Part shown: piece after piece, positions 47,801 to 62,800 of the stretch
How the letters are laid out: each line of letters begins with the position of its first letter
How positions within the stretch are numbered: position 1 is the stretch's first letter
Assembly (NCBI GenBank): GCA_016169945.1
Contig: JADLSH010000133.1
Span: 186,001-250,000, forward strand
DNA length: 64,000 nucleotides
Direction of reading: 5' to 3'
From: Trachythela sp. YZ-2020
Taxonomy: Eukaryota; Cnidaria; Anthozoa; Malacalcyonacea; Clavulariidae
Program-made: the position numbers and the translations under genes
The notes under the pieces: generated by a model
Told to the model about the DNA's origin: nothing
What the model saw: the letters and a program-made list of their open reading frames with translations, nothing else
Databases searched by the model: none

Positions 47801-50800
47801 TCTCGCAATGTTCGCTCACTAAATGGCTTCCTATTGGCTCTTGGCTGACAATTTGGCTCCAAATGGTAGCACTTAACCCTGATCATTGCAAGTTGAACGA
47901 AATTGTTGCTCAGTGTAACAGCTTGCAATGCAATGCTGAAATCGCATTGCTTGATTACTCGTTGTTAAAATATAACACTTTAACTACAATCATTGACGGC
48001 GTGGATGTCAATGTCTCCATTAATCCCCGCGCTCACTTATAACATTGTTGTGTTGTGCTGATGTATCGTAACTACCCAATGCAATGAAAATCTCTTTGGT
48101 ACCAGGGATTACTTTAAGGTGCAGCGATAACCAGGCAATTTGTGCAGTGATAAATCAGATTTGTGCAGTGATAAATTTATTCAGATGATTTCAGTGATAA
48201 ATCAGATTTTGTGCAATAATAAACTTTTCTTAATATATAAAAGTAGGTATTGTATTATAAGCAAAGAAGAGTACAGATTCTTATACTAAATAGCCAAGCA
48301 TTGCTTTTGCATCTAATATTCAGTCTCTCTTACGGAATATATCAAAATTTGTGTCTGAAAATACAGAAAAGCAAGTATCAGAGGCTCGAAAAGAGGAACA
48401 TTTTCAAGGGGGAGGCCCACAGATCCTAGAGGAGGATCCCCAGACTTCACATTAAATTCGATCTTCATCTTCTCCATTTAACCACATTCGAGTTAGCTCC
48501 CTTGACATAGGTTATTGGTTCCATGATGTTTAACATGACGCTGCATTCAAATGCTATCCAATTTTTTACTCTTTGTGCAGTTATAAAAGTAATTAAAATC
48601 ATTCCTGTTTGGTACACCAGCATTATGGTTACGGGGGTGGGGATTTATTTCACTATTGATCAGATAATATTAGCTTAGAAACATTGGACTTTTTCTCGAG
48701 CGCTCTAACACGTTCTGTCATAGATTGTACCGATTGTAACTTTCGTAATGTTACTCTCACAATAACACCAAAATATTTTATACTCCTTCGTATATTTTCT
48801 ATTGCTTCGTATATAGAAAGGGCTTTGGACTTTATTAAACCGAGTCAGATGTAGGTCTAGATTAAGGCTTAGTAAATGAGATTTTGGGGAATACTTGTAA
48901 TGTCAATCATATCTGACATATAGAAATACAAAACTTATAACAATTAATAATAATTGACAAACCTGAAAGTCGTGCCCCATTATTGGCATTGAACATTTCC
49001 CTATACGCTTTGGTCAGTGCTTCGTCGGTGTTAGTGCCACCATTACTGTACGGAATGTTATCTATTGCTGAATGAAGGTCTTGCTGTGTTCCAAATTGTT
49101 GAGAAAATGGAAAATGCACAGTTGACGATGTTGCGTATGACATCACCGACACTCTTGTGTGGTCTTGTGAAATCTCGAAATAATCGGTTAGATCTTTTAC
49201 AAACGATTTTGTTTTATCAAAATTAGATTGCCCGATACTACCAGAACTGTCTAACATAAACCCAAGATCAAGCTTTTGCGTGCATTTTGTTGTGTTTCCA
49301 CCTAAAAAATAGGAAACAACATATATGTCATTCTAAACCGTCAAGTTTCAGAAATGAGGGTGTTTAGGTTAACTGGAAGCTTAAAACCAAAATCTCAAAA
49401 TCAGGATTCTAGCAACGTATGTTCTAATATTGATCTAATATGGCAAATATATTCCTATATTCAGATTGGATTTTGATATCCCAAATAAAAAGGCAAGAAA
49501 TAAACAGTCATGCAAAGTACGTGAATGGCGGAAAGCACTTACATTTGCTCATACTTTTCACTGGCAAAATATCTTAACTGAAACCTGACAAACAATGTAT
49601 CAACACTATTAAAGCGGGCAGTGAATGTATTTTGTCGGGAATTGCATTCATTTAATTTATTCAAATCAGAGCAGCGAGCGAAATAACGTCCAAAAATAGT
49701 CAATTGGCCTATATGTCTTTAAAACTACTCTGGCGGCCTCCTATTTGGTCCTTCTAGCTGGTAATGTTAGCCCAAACCATGGTCCTATTTCTGACTCCCA
49801 GAACCCTCTTGGATTTCCGAAAGCTCGTGGTATCAAGATGGCTCACTTAAACGTTCGAAGCTTGGTAAACAAAATTGATGACATTCGGTCTTTAATTTAC
49901 GACAACCCTTTCGACATCTTTACCATCTCTGAATCATGGCTAAATTCCTCTATCTTAGACTCTGAAGTTAGCCTTTCTGGCTACACTTTAGTAAGGCAGG
50001 ATCGCAAGATTAAGCGTGGTGGTGGAACGACTATATTTGTACGAGACAGTATCCCATACACGCATCGGCAGGACATCTCCAATGGTGCTATTGAATCATG
50101 CTGGATTGAAATTAATCGTGTCAAATGTAAGAAACTTTTTGTTTGCAGTGTCTATAGACCCCCTGATTTCTGCGCTGATCGATTCATTGATGTCTTAAAT
50201 GACTCTCTCGGGAAGTTGCCTGTCGATTCCGAATAAAATTCCATTTAATATTGATTTTCTAGCTACAAACACCGATCGTGCATCATACAAATGGAAACAA
50301 AAACTTCAAAGGTTTGCCAGGTCGAATAACATAGAACAGCCGATAACTTCTCCGACTAGAATATACGATCAATCCAGCACTGCCATCGACTTGATATTCG
50401 CCAATAACAGCCATCGTATTGTTGATAGTGGTGTTATTCCTTCGGCGATTAGTGACCACTTTATCATCTACTGTGTGATCAAGCCTGGCGTACCTAAGAC
50501 AAAACCTAAAACGATTGAATACCGGTCCTACCGAGCTTACACGAAAGAATCGTTTGTCAACGAACTAAATGGAATTGATTGGTCCTTTATTGACAACTGT
50601 GACAACATCGACTCTGCCGTTGAAGCTTGGACCAGTGTATTCTCGGAAGTAGCAAACAGACACGCCCCAATTAAAAAGATCCGTGTAAAAGGACTTCATA
50701 CACGATGGATGACGCCCATTCTCAGTGATGCTATGAGAGATCGAGATTTTCACCATAGGAAAGCAATTAAGACTAACTCTGTATTTCACTGGGATCAATT

Positions 50801-53800
50801 TAAGAACTTAAAGAACTTTACAAATAAATTGGTGAAAAAGTGTAAATCTGATTACTACATCAACTTGATCAACCAAAACAAAGGAAACGCCAATTCACTT
50901 TGGAATACCCTGAATGAAATCACGTCAAGAAAGTCAAGTTCTGGCGTGGCACATGTCAGCCTAAATCAACAGGCTCATGACTCAACCAATCTCAACATTG
51001 ATGGATTCGCATTTCATCCTGTGGAAGAGCAATTCGTGGCAAGTCAGCTAAGGAGACTAAAGGCTAACAAGGCCACAGGACTTGACCGAATTAGTGCTCG
51101 TTTGTTGAAAGATTCAGCTGTGCAAATAACCCCTGTGTTGACTAACGTATTTAATCGTTTCCTGCTATCATCCACGTTTCCTTCTGCTTGGAAGTCGGGA
51201 AAAGTCGTTTCCTTATTTAAATCCGGCGAGAGATGTAATCCTAGCAACTATAGATCCATTACAGTCCTTCCTACAATAAGTAAAATCTTGGAGAAAGCTG
51301 TCAATTTGGCTTTAGACCTCAACTATCAACTGAAATTGCTATCCCCCATTTTACAGACTCCGTACTTGATAACATGGATAAAGGTCGTATTACAGGGGCG
51401 GTTTTCCTGGATTTGTCGAAAGCTTTTGACACAATAGATCATTTGTCTCTTCTCCATAAATTAACTAAAGTTGGGTTTACAAGTTCTGCCGTTGATTGGT
51501 TTAAATCGTACCTCTCCCAAATAACACAAGTAACATGCGTTGGCGTTGGTTCTTCCACAAAGCATGTACCTGTTGGTGTACCGCAAGGTAGTGTTCTAGG
51601 ACCGTTACTTTTCATAATTTACATCAAAGAATTATCTTCCGTTATCAACTCATGTGAAGTATCGTTGTATGCTGATGACACTGTTATCTACTACACATCC
51701 TCCTCCATCCAAGATCTTGAAGATAAATTAAACTCTGATCTTATAAACCTTTGCCAGTGGTTTAACGAGAACTTTCTAACCTTAAACGTTAGCAAATGTA
51801 AGTTTGTACTATTTGGAAGTCAACATAAGTTACGTTTGTGTAGTCAACTGTCACTGAAGATCAACGATCTATGCCGTATCAGATTCCATTACACGCTCGT
51901 TTAACCATATATAACAGTCTTATTCTTCCTCTGTTTGACTATGCTGACTTAGTTTGGGGCGATAAAAACAACGTGGTTCTTATGGAACATCTTCAGGTTT
52001 TGCAAAACAACTCCGCGCGGATTATATTAGACATACCAAAATATTCCTCAGCATCTCAAGCCCTGGAACAACTAAGGTGGAAACCATTATCTGTTCGCCG
52101 TTGCCATCATCGTTGTATTGCTGTTTTTAAATGTATAAATAAGCTAACTAACGTTGATTTTAATTTCTTGAAGAACACTGACGTCCATAGCCATAATACA
52201 CGCAGGCGCCAGGACATTCACACTCCACGGGCACGTACCAACTGGGGCAAACAAAGGTTTGCTTTTCATGCGGTAACGGACTGGAACAATTTGGAAATTA
52301 CAGGTTACAGGAATGAAGACAAAGGCGAAATACTGTTCAAAAAACAGTTGAACTTTTTTCGAAACGTTTTGTGAGACGTCTAAGGTTGAATTTTACAGTA
52401 AATCAATGCTAAAAGAGTACATAATAACATACCTTCTTTATATAGCTGGATAATTAATAATTTTATAGTTAAAATTACAAATGTTATCACTATTTTACCA
52501 TTTTGTACCAAAAAATTAAACAAATATACTGAGTTGCGTGTTGCCATGGTTACAGTGTTCGATACAGTACTTCATGTTACAACAACTTTGGAGGAGTCTA
52601 ATCGCTTGGTTCGAATGGGCAAGGAAATTCTGCATGCATGTATTTCTAGTACTAAATATATTATAATTATACATACTACGACAAATGAAACCATCTCCAA
52701 CGTATCCTATGTTACATGCGCATTGAAAAGATCCCGCAGTGTTGTAACAAATACCATCAGAATGACATGGTGATGTGAGACATTCATTAATATCTGCAGA
52801 TTAAGAGAACAATCTTTAAATAAATATCATCAAAAGAGGGTAACAAGGAGCAAATATGAAAAACAAGTTCAGTATAATTTTGTGTCGCTTGTTGAAATTA
52901 TTTGTCGAAAATTGGTGATTAAACCTAACATGTAGAAGTAATCAGGTTACTTACACTAAACCATGACATTATAGAAAAAGAAACTGCTGTGTTTGTCTGT
53001 TTGTTTATACAAGATTCAAAATGGTTTGTACCATAATATTTAGTAGAACTTGATATTTAATAATTTATGCTTATTATGTCGTTTATGAATTGGAATAAAA
53101 ATGGTTTTAAAATTATACGTGGTTCAACCTCCCTCCCTATTCTCGTCTTCACGCAGTTTTCTCAATTTATCTGTTAATCGAAATAACGGCAGGAATAACG
53201 TAGTTATCATGCACTTTTACAATTTGGAAGACGTTGTAAAAAAGAAATAGAGACAATCTCCCGGTAGATTTTGCTCCTTAGTAATGGAACATTTTTAATG
53301 ACTGGTAATTGGCTTCATTTTTTGAACCATGAATAATTATTTGCGCGATCCAGTTTACTTTACAGATCAGTGGATACATTACCAACGCACGTCCTTCCAT
53401 TTCCAGTGTACCCTGGGTTACAAGTACAGTCATAAGATCCGGGAGTGTCTGCACATGTAGCAAACTGACTGCAACCATGAGTTCCATTGGCACACTCGTT
53501 AAAGTCTGAAAACACAACACAATGAAAAAGACTTTGAATGGACTGTTAATTTTTCAGTTCACCTTAAAAAAGAACTTATGCATGTCAACTGGAAAACAAT
53601 TGAAACGAACCGCTACTTATTAAAAGGAAGTACTTCGAAGAAGGAAGAAGTAGAAGTTTCTTTCATTATAAATTGTCGTGAAGAAACAAGAGATCAAGAA
53701 ATAGTCATCAAGAAACATTTAGAGAGATTTGGTGAGTTCTTTATAACATCAACCGAATATCTCATAAATTCTCTATATGAGTTAAATTATTATTTATATC

Positions 53801-56800
53801 CTACCGTTTGAATACTCCAAAGCAAATCCTCGTTTTCGCACGCTCCCGTCGGAGTGAAATACGATGAAGATCTTGGATCCCGATGACACCAGTATACTTG
53901 GTAATTGTTCCCCACAATACCGCCCCAGTTGTCTCGCATGCGCTGAATCACCGTCATAAACGTCCAAATAATCATATACACATGTAAGATGATCTTCCAG
54001 CTAAAAACAGACATTATTTCGTGTTTGATATAAACAAAACTAAGGAACAATAATTATCTTCCTTGCAGATTCATACAGGATTCAACAGAACTTGTTTAGT
54101 AACATATATTTTTGTCGAAAACTTTGCTGAAAATGCCAATGGGGGCTAACTCATCGAGATTATTTATTAGATTTCATTAATTTTACCTTTTTATGAAAGA
54201 TCAGCCTGAAAATCCTTAAAAAACTCTAATTTATCACGCAATTTAGAATCTACTAATGAAAGCACCACACAGCTTTAAGTTTCAAGCTGTGTCTGAATCT
54301 AAAGTATATAGACTTCTTTTGTCTGTAAATCCTTGTAAATCTACTGGAATTGACAAAATTCCAGCTAAAATTATTCGTATCGCTTCCCCAGTAATTGCAA
54401 ATTCTTTGACAAAGATATTCAATAGGGCAATTACCAATGAGTCTGTTCCATCTGAATGGAAAGTAGCGAGAGTCACACCTTTGCACAAGAAAGGCCCTCG
54501 AAATCTGTTAAATAATTATCGCCCTAATTCTATTCTCCCTGCTGTAAGGAAGGTTTTCGAAAAAGTATTATATGAACAATTATATGATTATTTTGTTGCA
54601 AATAACTTGCTATCCCATCATCAATTTGGTTTTAGGCAGTTTCACTCGACAGCATCTGCTCTTTTAGATAGCACAAATGAATGGTTCGTTAATATGGATG
54701 GTGGTTTCTTTAATATTGCAGTATTCCTTGACTTGCAAAAGGCATTCGACACTATAAATCACGATATATTATTAAAGAAACTTGATCTCTATGGCTTAGA
54801 AAAACAAGCTTTAAACCTTTTAGAATCGTATTTAGCTAACAGAACTAAAATGTGCTCCGTCAATGGCACACTCTACTAATTGGATCACGGCATAACATTA
54901 ATAACCTATCCGCTGCCCCAAATGTATTTGTTGGTGATGGACCAAGTAAAAGAGTGAGAGAAACAAAGGCGCTTGGGGTCTATATTGATGATTTTTTGTT
55001 ATGGGATAAACATATTGATAAAATTGCTAAAAAGGTTTCATCCGGAATCGGAGCGATAAGAAAGCTCAAATCTTGTGTGGATCATAATACATTCATTGGT
55101 GCTTACAATGCACTCATTTTGCCACACCTTGACTATTGCTGCGAAGTTTGGGATACTATTGGTATCACACTATCTGATCGTCTCCAGACAGTACAAAACA
55201 GGGCTGCTAGAGTGATTACCGGTCGTAAAAATGAACACGGCCAATCTGAACTTGCTTTAAATGAACTAAAATGGAAAACTTTGAAAGAACGCAGAACTCA
55301 ATTTGTAACAAGTCTTATGTATAAAATAACTCATGATCTAGCGCCCAAACAACTAATCGATATTTTTCAAAAGACGCCTTCCTCTCAACATTATAATTTA
55401 CGAGGCTCTACCACAAAGCTCTATCTGCCCAAACCTAAGACTGAATATCTTAAAAAAGGTCTTAGTTACAGAGGAGCAAAATTGTGGAACAGCCTCCCAG
55501 ACGAACTAAGAAATAAACAATTTCTTAGCCAATTTAACTCAAGTGTGCGACAACTGGCCAGTTAGATAAAGTTAGATAAATTTGTGAACTTAATAATCTG
55601 TTGTAGACGTAATGATAGTAAATTATTGTAATTGTAATTGTAATTGTAATTGTAATTGTAATGTAATTGTAATTGTAAGGTACGCCCCTCTTGGAAACCA
55701 GCTTTGCTATAGGGGTTAGCGTAGCCAAATAAAGTTGTTACTACTACTACTTACTTACGTTAAAGGACATTGGCAACGAAAATTTTTATTCCTTATATTT
55801 ATAGAGCATGCCTACGGAATACTTAATTTCATAGTTTCCCTTGTCCATCGCATTTAGTTGTTGAGAAAATTTGTGACAAAGTTCAACAGTCGTCCGCCAT
55901 TTTGAAAAAAACGGCGTATGCTAATTTATGCATGAATACATTAAATGACGTCATTAGATGGGTTGACACAATTTCTCTAATATAAACTCTATAGTGTTTA
56001 CCACACGCGGTAAACTTTGCGGCAAAATAGACGGCAGAAAGGTTTTAACAAGTGTGTAACATGTTTGTACCACTACTTTTGATACTATTTGTTCCAATTC
56101 CGCGTGAAATAGACGCATAAATTCGAATATCACTTAGGAAATCCTTATGCAATGTTATGCTATTATTGTCTATATCCCCTGAATGTCTCGCTGGTAAATG
56201 CATAAAAATTGCTCAAATTGCAAAACAATCAAATCTCTATCAGCACGTTCAGTTACCAGTTCCAATTATTATTGAAAACACAACAGTAAATAGAATTGTC
56301 ACAATGTAGTCTTGTGTTAATAACTGTTTATGTATTGTTAGACGGCAAAGCTTAATAAATAAATGTAGTCTATACTAATACTAACTATTAAACCTAAGTA
56401 GTTGGCGCAATTATGATATACATTCAAAATACACAAGAATAAAGGCCTAAATATTTGGATAGTTCATCATTGAGATTTGAACTACTCCTTTTATACTTTC
56501 AATGCAGTTGGACAGTGTAGTATAAAGAAGCGCTATTACATAAAACAAACTACAAATAGCATGTTGTATTCGCATTCAAGGTAAAAGCGAAGAGAATACC
56601 GGTATGTCAGTTAATAGCAAGTCTTCAGTGCGGCAACGCATTAAATTATTAATTTCTATTTTAATGATCAGTTATTCCCTAATCCCTACCCATATGCGCG
56701 TCTTGACTTTTCGTAAAAAAGAGTATAACAAAAGATCTAAAAATATTAGAGTTCTCACTTCTATAATTGATATTGTGTGTTGACGCAATTAATAACTATA

Positions 56801-59800
56801 TTTACTGAACTACTGTAATGGGAATCGCTACATTTTCGGCAATATTTTTACCAGCTTCATCATGTATAATTCACCAAACTATTTAGCCACACATATGAAA
56901 CTGAATTTAAGCCAGAGAACAGCTATAGTCTGGCTTTTTTCTATAAACTAGCTAGATATACTAAATAATGTACTATATTGACAGCTTCATATTCCCGTCA
57001 AAACAATAGAAGCTCAAAACTTCATAATCATATGAATCGCGTGAATAACTATTCTTTAAAACTTGAATATAGATTGTTTTCAAAAGAATATTACTTGCAT
57101 CCAATAATTCTGCACCAGATTTATTTTTCAGTAACATTCAAGGCTTTAGTTTAGCTCCAGATATTTATAGGTCAAGGTGCTCAAAATCGCTGGTTGACAA
57201 TTCGTTCAACCTTTCTCGGTGTCTCGAGTTTATAATTATATAATATAACATTTCAAACATCTCTTCTCGTGTCTTCGGTTAAAGAATGTATCCTACAACA
57301 ACAGATGGTTCCTGAAACCTTTTCCAGAGTGTATGACGACACAAAATACTATAGTATAGCTTCAATAATACCCCAATCATTCACAAACGCGTGACACAAT
57401 TAAACCACGCAAGTTGTAAAATTCATCATTCCTTTCCTTCTTACACGCTTAATATGGCTTTACCCGATAGTGTAGCATTTCCTTAGTTCTCCTGCCTGGT
57501 TGTGAGAATTTTTGTTCATTATAACGCGCAAAAACGACATATTTTTAGTTACCAAAACCTTCACGCAATATAGATCCCTATGTTGTTTTGAAGCGAACCC
57601 ATCTAATGACGTCACAAAGGTCATTGACCCCAAAGATAATTTTTTGAGAATTTGATCCAAGATGGCGGCCGATGAGCAAATTTATCACATTTTACTTGCA
57701 CTTTACTCGCAAACAAAAATGTTACAGCAAAAAATAGTAACATTCTCATAGTTAGGTGGTCCAGTAAGATTAAATAAGCCAATAAAAATTTTCGTTGCCA
57801 ATGTCCTTTAAGAAGACTAAGAAGAAACATGATGACAGAAAACTTTCCTAGTATTCGTTCATGTAATTTCCAAGTAATCACTAACGTTATTAATAGTAAT
57901 TCTCGACAAATAGTACTAATTCTAGAGAAATAGTAGTAATTCTAGAGAAATAGTAGTGATTCTAGAGAAATAGTAGTAATTTTACAGAAATAGTAGTAAT
58001 TCTAGAGAAATAGTCGTAATTCTAGAGAAACAGTAGTAATTTTAGAGAAACAGTAGTAATTTTAGAGAAATAGTAGTAATACTAGAGAAATATAGTACTA
58101 ATTCTAGAGAAATGGTAGTAATTCTAGAGAAATAGTACTAATTCTAGAGAAATAGTAGTGATTCTAGAGAAATAGTAGTGATTCTAGAGAAATAGGAGTG
58201 ATTCTAGAGAAATAGTAGTGATTCTAGAGAAATAGTAGTAATTTACAGAAATAGTAGTAATTTACAGAAATAGTAGTAATTCTATAGAAATAGTAGTAAT
58301 TCTAGGGAAAGAGTAGTAATTCTATAGAAATAGTAGTAATTTTAGGGAAAGAGTAGTAATTCTAGAGAAACAGTAGTAATTCTAGAGAAATAGTAGTGCG
58401 GTGGATGAATATCACGCTTCTGTGCAATATAACAGTATACATATGATCGATCAGCTACTGACGACTTACAGCAAACTTAATCACAATTCGCCATAATAAA
58501 AAAGATGGCGCCGCGCGTTGGATTATGGGTAGATCAAAATGTTTCAGATAGTCTGTCATTTCTGTGATTTTACGAGTGAGTTAAATTTTCACAAAATACT
58601 TTGATAAAAACACACCGAAAGCAAAACTAACGATAAATGATGAAGGCACGATATCTTAGCTGTCTTCTGACAACTTCTTGTGTGCTATAATGTTTAAAAA
58701 CAACTAAAAATAGCCAAAGTTTTCTAACTAAAAGTTCAAAAAATAACACGCATGCATTAAAACTTTTGCTTAAAACATGAAACTATTACGAATTGCTCAA
58801 AAAAACGTAACAGAAACAAAGAACAATAGCTTTGCTATGTTTTGACATACTTTTGTGTGTTAATTAAAACGTTTAAGAAACAACTAAAATAACGAAAAGT
58901 TTCCTAACTTTAGACAACAGCTAGTATAAATACGCATGAAAAGCCATGAATCAAACTTTCGCTAAAAACAGTGAAAGCTTTTGCGAATTACACACAGTTG
59001 TTTGGCCTTTTCACAGTTTACAAGAATTTTGCGAATAATTTTTCATTCTTATAATAAAACATTGACTTACGAAAATCGATTGCACTTTCAAGTAATGTCA
59101 TTGTCAGAAAGAACCTGGTTGTAATTCTAGCCAATCAGGATTGACGAAATTCTGCCGATTGTAAGGTTGATAAACCATAACCAATCATAATTCAGCATTG
59201 TACTGCGTTCGCAGAGGTCCGCATTTGACTTATTTTTGGCTTCTTTTCGACAGAAAGATGTTTGGCCTCTTTTGGTCGATTTTGGCCACTTTTTGAATGG
59301 TATTTGGCTTCGAGCATGCGGTGAAGCCTACCAACCCTTATGCAAATTCCGAACGTACTCCGAACATTCGAAGACATTCCGAATAACAAATCTGAAATCG
59401 CAGATGTAAACCACAATGAAAATTTTGACAAACAAAGTATTTTATTCAACGATTTGATCTACATTTCATCCAAAATGTACTTGAAAGTATAGTAAAAGCT
59501 ATTGTTCTTTGTTTATGTTACGTTTTTTTGTGCAATTCGCAATAGATTTCATGTTTTAAAGGACATTAGCAATAAAAAATTAGGTTGTCTCATTTAAAAG
59601 AACACTTCGAGGGGCAATTTTGTATATTATGCCGTTTCAAGTGGCTCAATAAGCGAAGCTTTACGGGAGCTTTTGCTGGATAATCACTTCCTTAATTTCA
59701 TATAAGCGTGGACTATATTCAATTAATATAGAAGAATATAAACATTTGTCAGGTTTTTATGAGCTCACGCACGCTCGTTTTGTAATATTTTCGGATTTTC

Positions 59801-62800
59801 GACAACAATATCTGATAGAAACATGAAAGAGATGTTTCTGTACAATATTTAAACAATATAGTGGGGATTTGGATAAACAATCTTGACAATTACGTACAAT
59901 AAGTGGTTTAAGTATGTGACTTCGCCGATCGTGACAATAGTTCTTCGCTACCAAACACTACATAATTATCATTATATGTCCGTTAGACACACGACTTAAT
60001 TCCCCTTATCATGGAATATCTATATTTAAGCAAGGTACATGTAACCTACCGAGAAATTGGAAAACTTTAGTGCAATATATTTTCCATCAGTGGCGGAAAG
60101 AGTCCAGTTGCAGTCCATGTTGTTGGGGTACAGAAAAGGATGAAGAGGACTTGTGAGTGTACCAGGTGGATACAGATGACTTTCTCCACACAAACCTGCA
60201 TGGTAATTATAATGGCAATATCAGTTGATGCTATGACACAGGGGGCCCAACTCTGGCCTATTATACGATTTTACAACATATGTTGGAGATAAACAATACA
60301 GTTCTAATTACCAACATTAGGCATAAACGTACAGTTAATTAACATTCGCTAGAAGCCGGAAGTTAGTTGGTATAGTGCACTTCCGGTGAAATGAACACAT
60401 TGGAAAAAGGGCGTGCGACTGAACATGGTTTGAGACCGAGCGAGGTTGGTTTTTGTACTTTAAAATGTTTAAATAAAATAATTCCTTGGAACATATATAA
60501 CTTGTGACTTGTCGTAGATACTTGAGGAGGCAATTTACGACACATACATCCATATCATTTCTAGAAATTATGGCTAAACTCGCACGCATAACACGCGAAG
60601 GAGAAACAGGGGGAGATCGGAAATGGATGCTCGCTGCCGTTCAATTTCGAAAATATACGCGATTCTGACCTTGATTTGGGAGCATTATTCACATTACTAT
60701 CTTTTTGAATGTTTGTAAACAATTAGTGATACTTGTATTCAAAAACATGATTCAAAATAAGTAAATATTTAACGATTTTCCTGCTGATTTGTTATGTCCA
60801 ACCTGTTTCATAAGCTGCTTGAACAGTTGCATCCAAAATACAACTGCAGTTGGAATTTACTCAATATATACTAATATAATAAACAAGTTACTTGATGATT
60901 GGTTCGTTTGTAGAATTTTTAATATTTACTCGTAAAGGATATATATATATACGTGTAGGTTTAGGTCTACGAAACGCAAAGAGTGCTCGACAACATATAG
61001 TTAGAGCAAATTATAGATTTTCGCTTACCTCAAATATATATATATAAACTTTGCGCATGTCTGGGTGCGTTGATGTCACCGTGTTATACCGCATGCGCTT
61101 GGCGGGGGTAAGCTCATGTATCAATGCGGTTGTCGTGCATCTCGTACCCAGACGTACGAAGCTGCACTGTCGAGGCGTTGGACGCCGAAACATGCATTTG
61201 TGCAGATTGAACTATAGGCCTATACAATATATGTTTTGTTAAAGTTCTCCGGATTAAATAATAACTTTTATTGAGCTTTCGACTCGGTTCTTCGAGCCTT
61301 CTTCAGAATTAATACAAGGAATTCAAATTTTCGCATTGTTCAAAATTACAAATTACAAATTTTCAAATTTTCATCACATATATATACATATATATATTAT
61401 CGCATTGCTGCTGTATTATTCTCGCTTACAAAGTCTTAAAACACCCAATATTCACCCAATACGGCAATTCACAACAACATCGCCGAAGTACCAAACATGC
61501 TGCCACAGCTCGCAAAGGGTTACGGGACTGTTACTCCTTGCCCATGGAGTTTACACCCAAGAGTGCAACGGGACCGAATTACACATTCACACGGGGGAAT
61601 TCTTGTCATGAGTAAATTTGTAATCATCACCAAATAATGTTACCTGGATTAGATGTCGTAGAAGGTGGCGTGGTGGTGTCTGTAAGAGAAGAAAACGGAA
61701 AAATTATATTTACGCTATATATTGCTATGATAACAAAATAAATAAATGTTCCTGTCCCTGACGAACAGAGTACGTACGTTTAAATACCCGACTTCATTTA
61801 TTTGTCAAAGCTTTCGATCACTTATGACAATTCTTCATCACCACCACCAACATTAGACAAGCTACCCCCCGCCCCCTAACCTAAAAAGGGCTTAAAACAA
61901 ACTATTTTGAATGTAAATGGGGGGTTTACCGGATATTTAGGAGGCTTTGTCCTCCACCGGGAAACGTAAATTTCCGCCACTGTGGGTATCTTGTGTGGTC
62001 AATACAATTGATTAATCTTAAACGTATTTTAGTATTAACACAAATGGTTTATAGAATAATTATTACATCTCAAAAACTTCATTTTAAAGAAACAGTTGAA
62101 CTTTTTTCGAAACGTTTTGTGAGACGTCTAAGGTTGAATTTTACAGTAAATCAATGCTAAAAGAGTACATAATAACATACTTTCTTTATATAGCTGGGTA
62201 ATTGATAATTTTATACTTAAAATTACAAATGTTATCACTATTTTACCATTTTGTACAAAAAAATGAAAGAAATATACCGAGTTACGTCACAGATTAAGGA
62301 TTATCAGATATGCATGGAACTCGAGTCGGAACCTTTGATGTTTTTGTTCCTAGGCTGACGCAATTCCACGCACCACGCAAATTGCTCCGACGCGTGGCTG
62401 GCAAGTGTCGCTCGTCGAATTTTCTGACTATTAATATAGGAGAAACACTGTTCGAAAGTTGAAAAATGCTTATTTTTACGAGTTAGCGCTACAGATCATC
62501 ATTTTGAGCTTAAAATTTCTGAGAATAGCAGTAAGTGATCACTTTTGTTTATAACACGTTCGAGTTTCCCATCAACTTTTATTTATCATTGAAAGCCAGG
62601 AGTGAGTATATGAAACAGTCGGCATGCAAATATACTATATGTTGTTTTGATGCTTTGAAAGCTTGTTTATTGATAGTTGACAATGTATTTGGTGCCGAAA
62701 CTTAACGCTTAGGAAAAGATTAATCGTTTTTAATGTTTTCTTTAAGCAAAAACCGAAAATTAAATAATTTACATCCTGCCAAAGTTTGGGAAGTCACAGA

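Noticed and set aside
53278..53520. 80-residue minus-strand frame
   Set aside because: Out-of-register reading of the cbEGF exon at 53383-53505.
57893..58398. CRISPR array
   Set aside because: Units follow head to tail without unique spacers, and the sequence is clearly from an animal genome.
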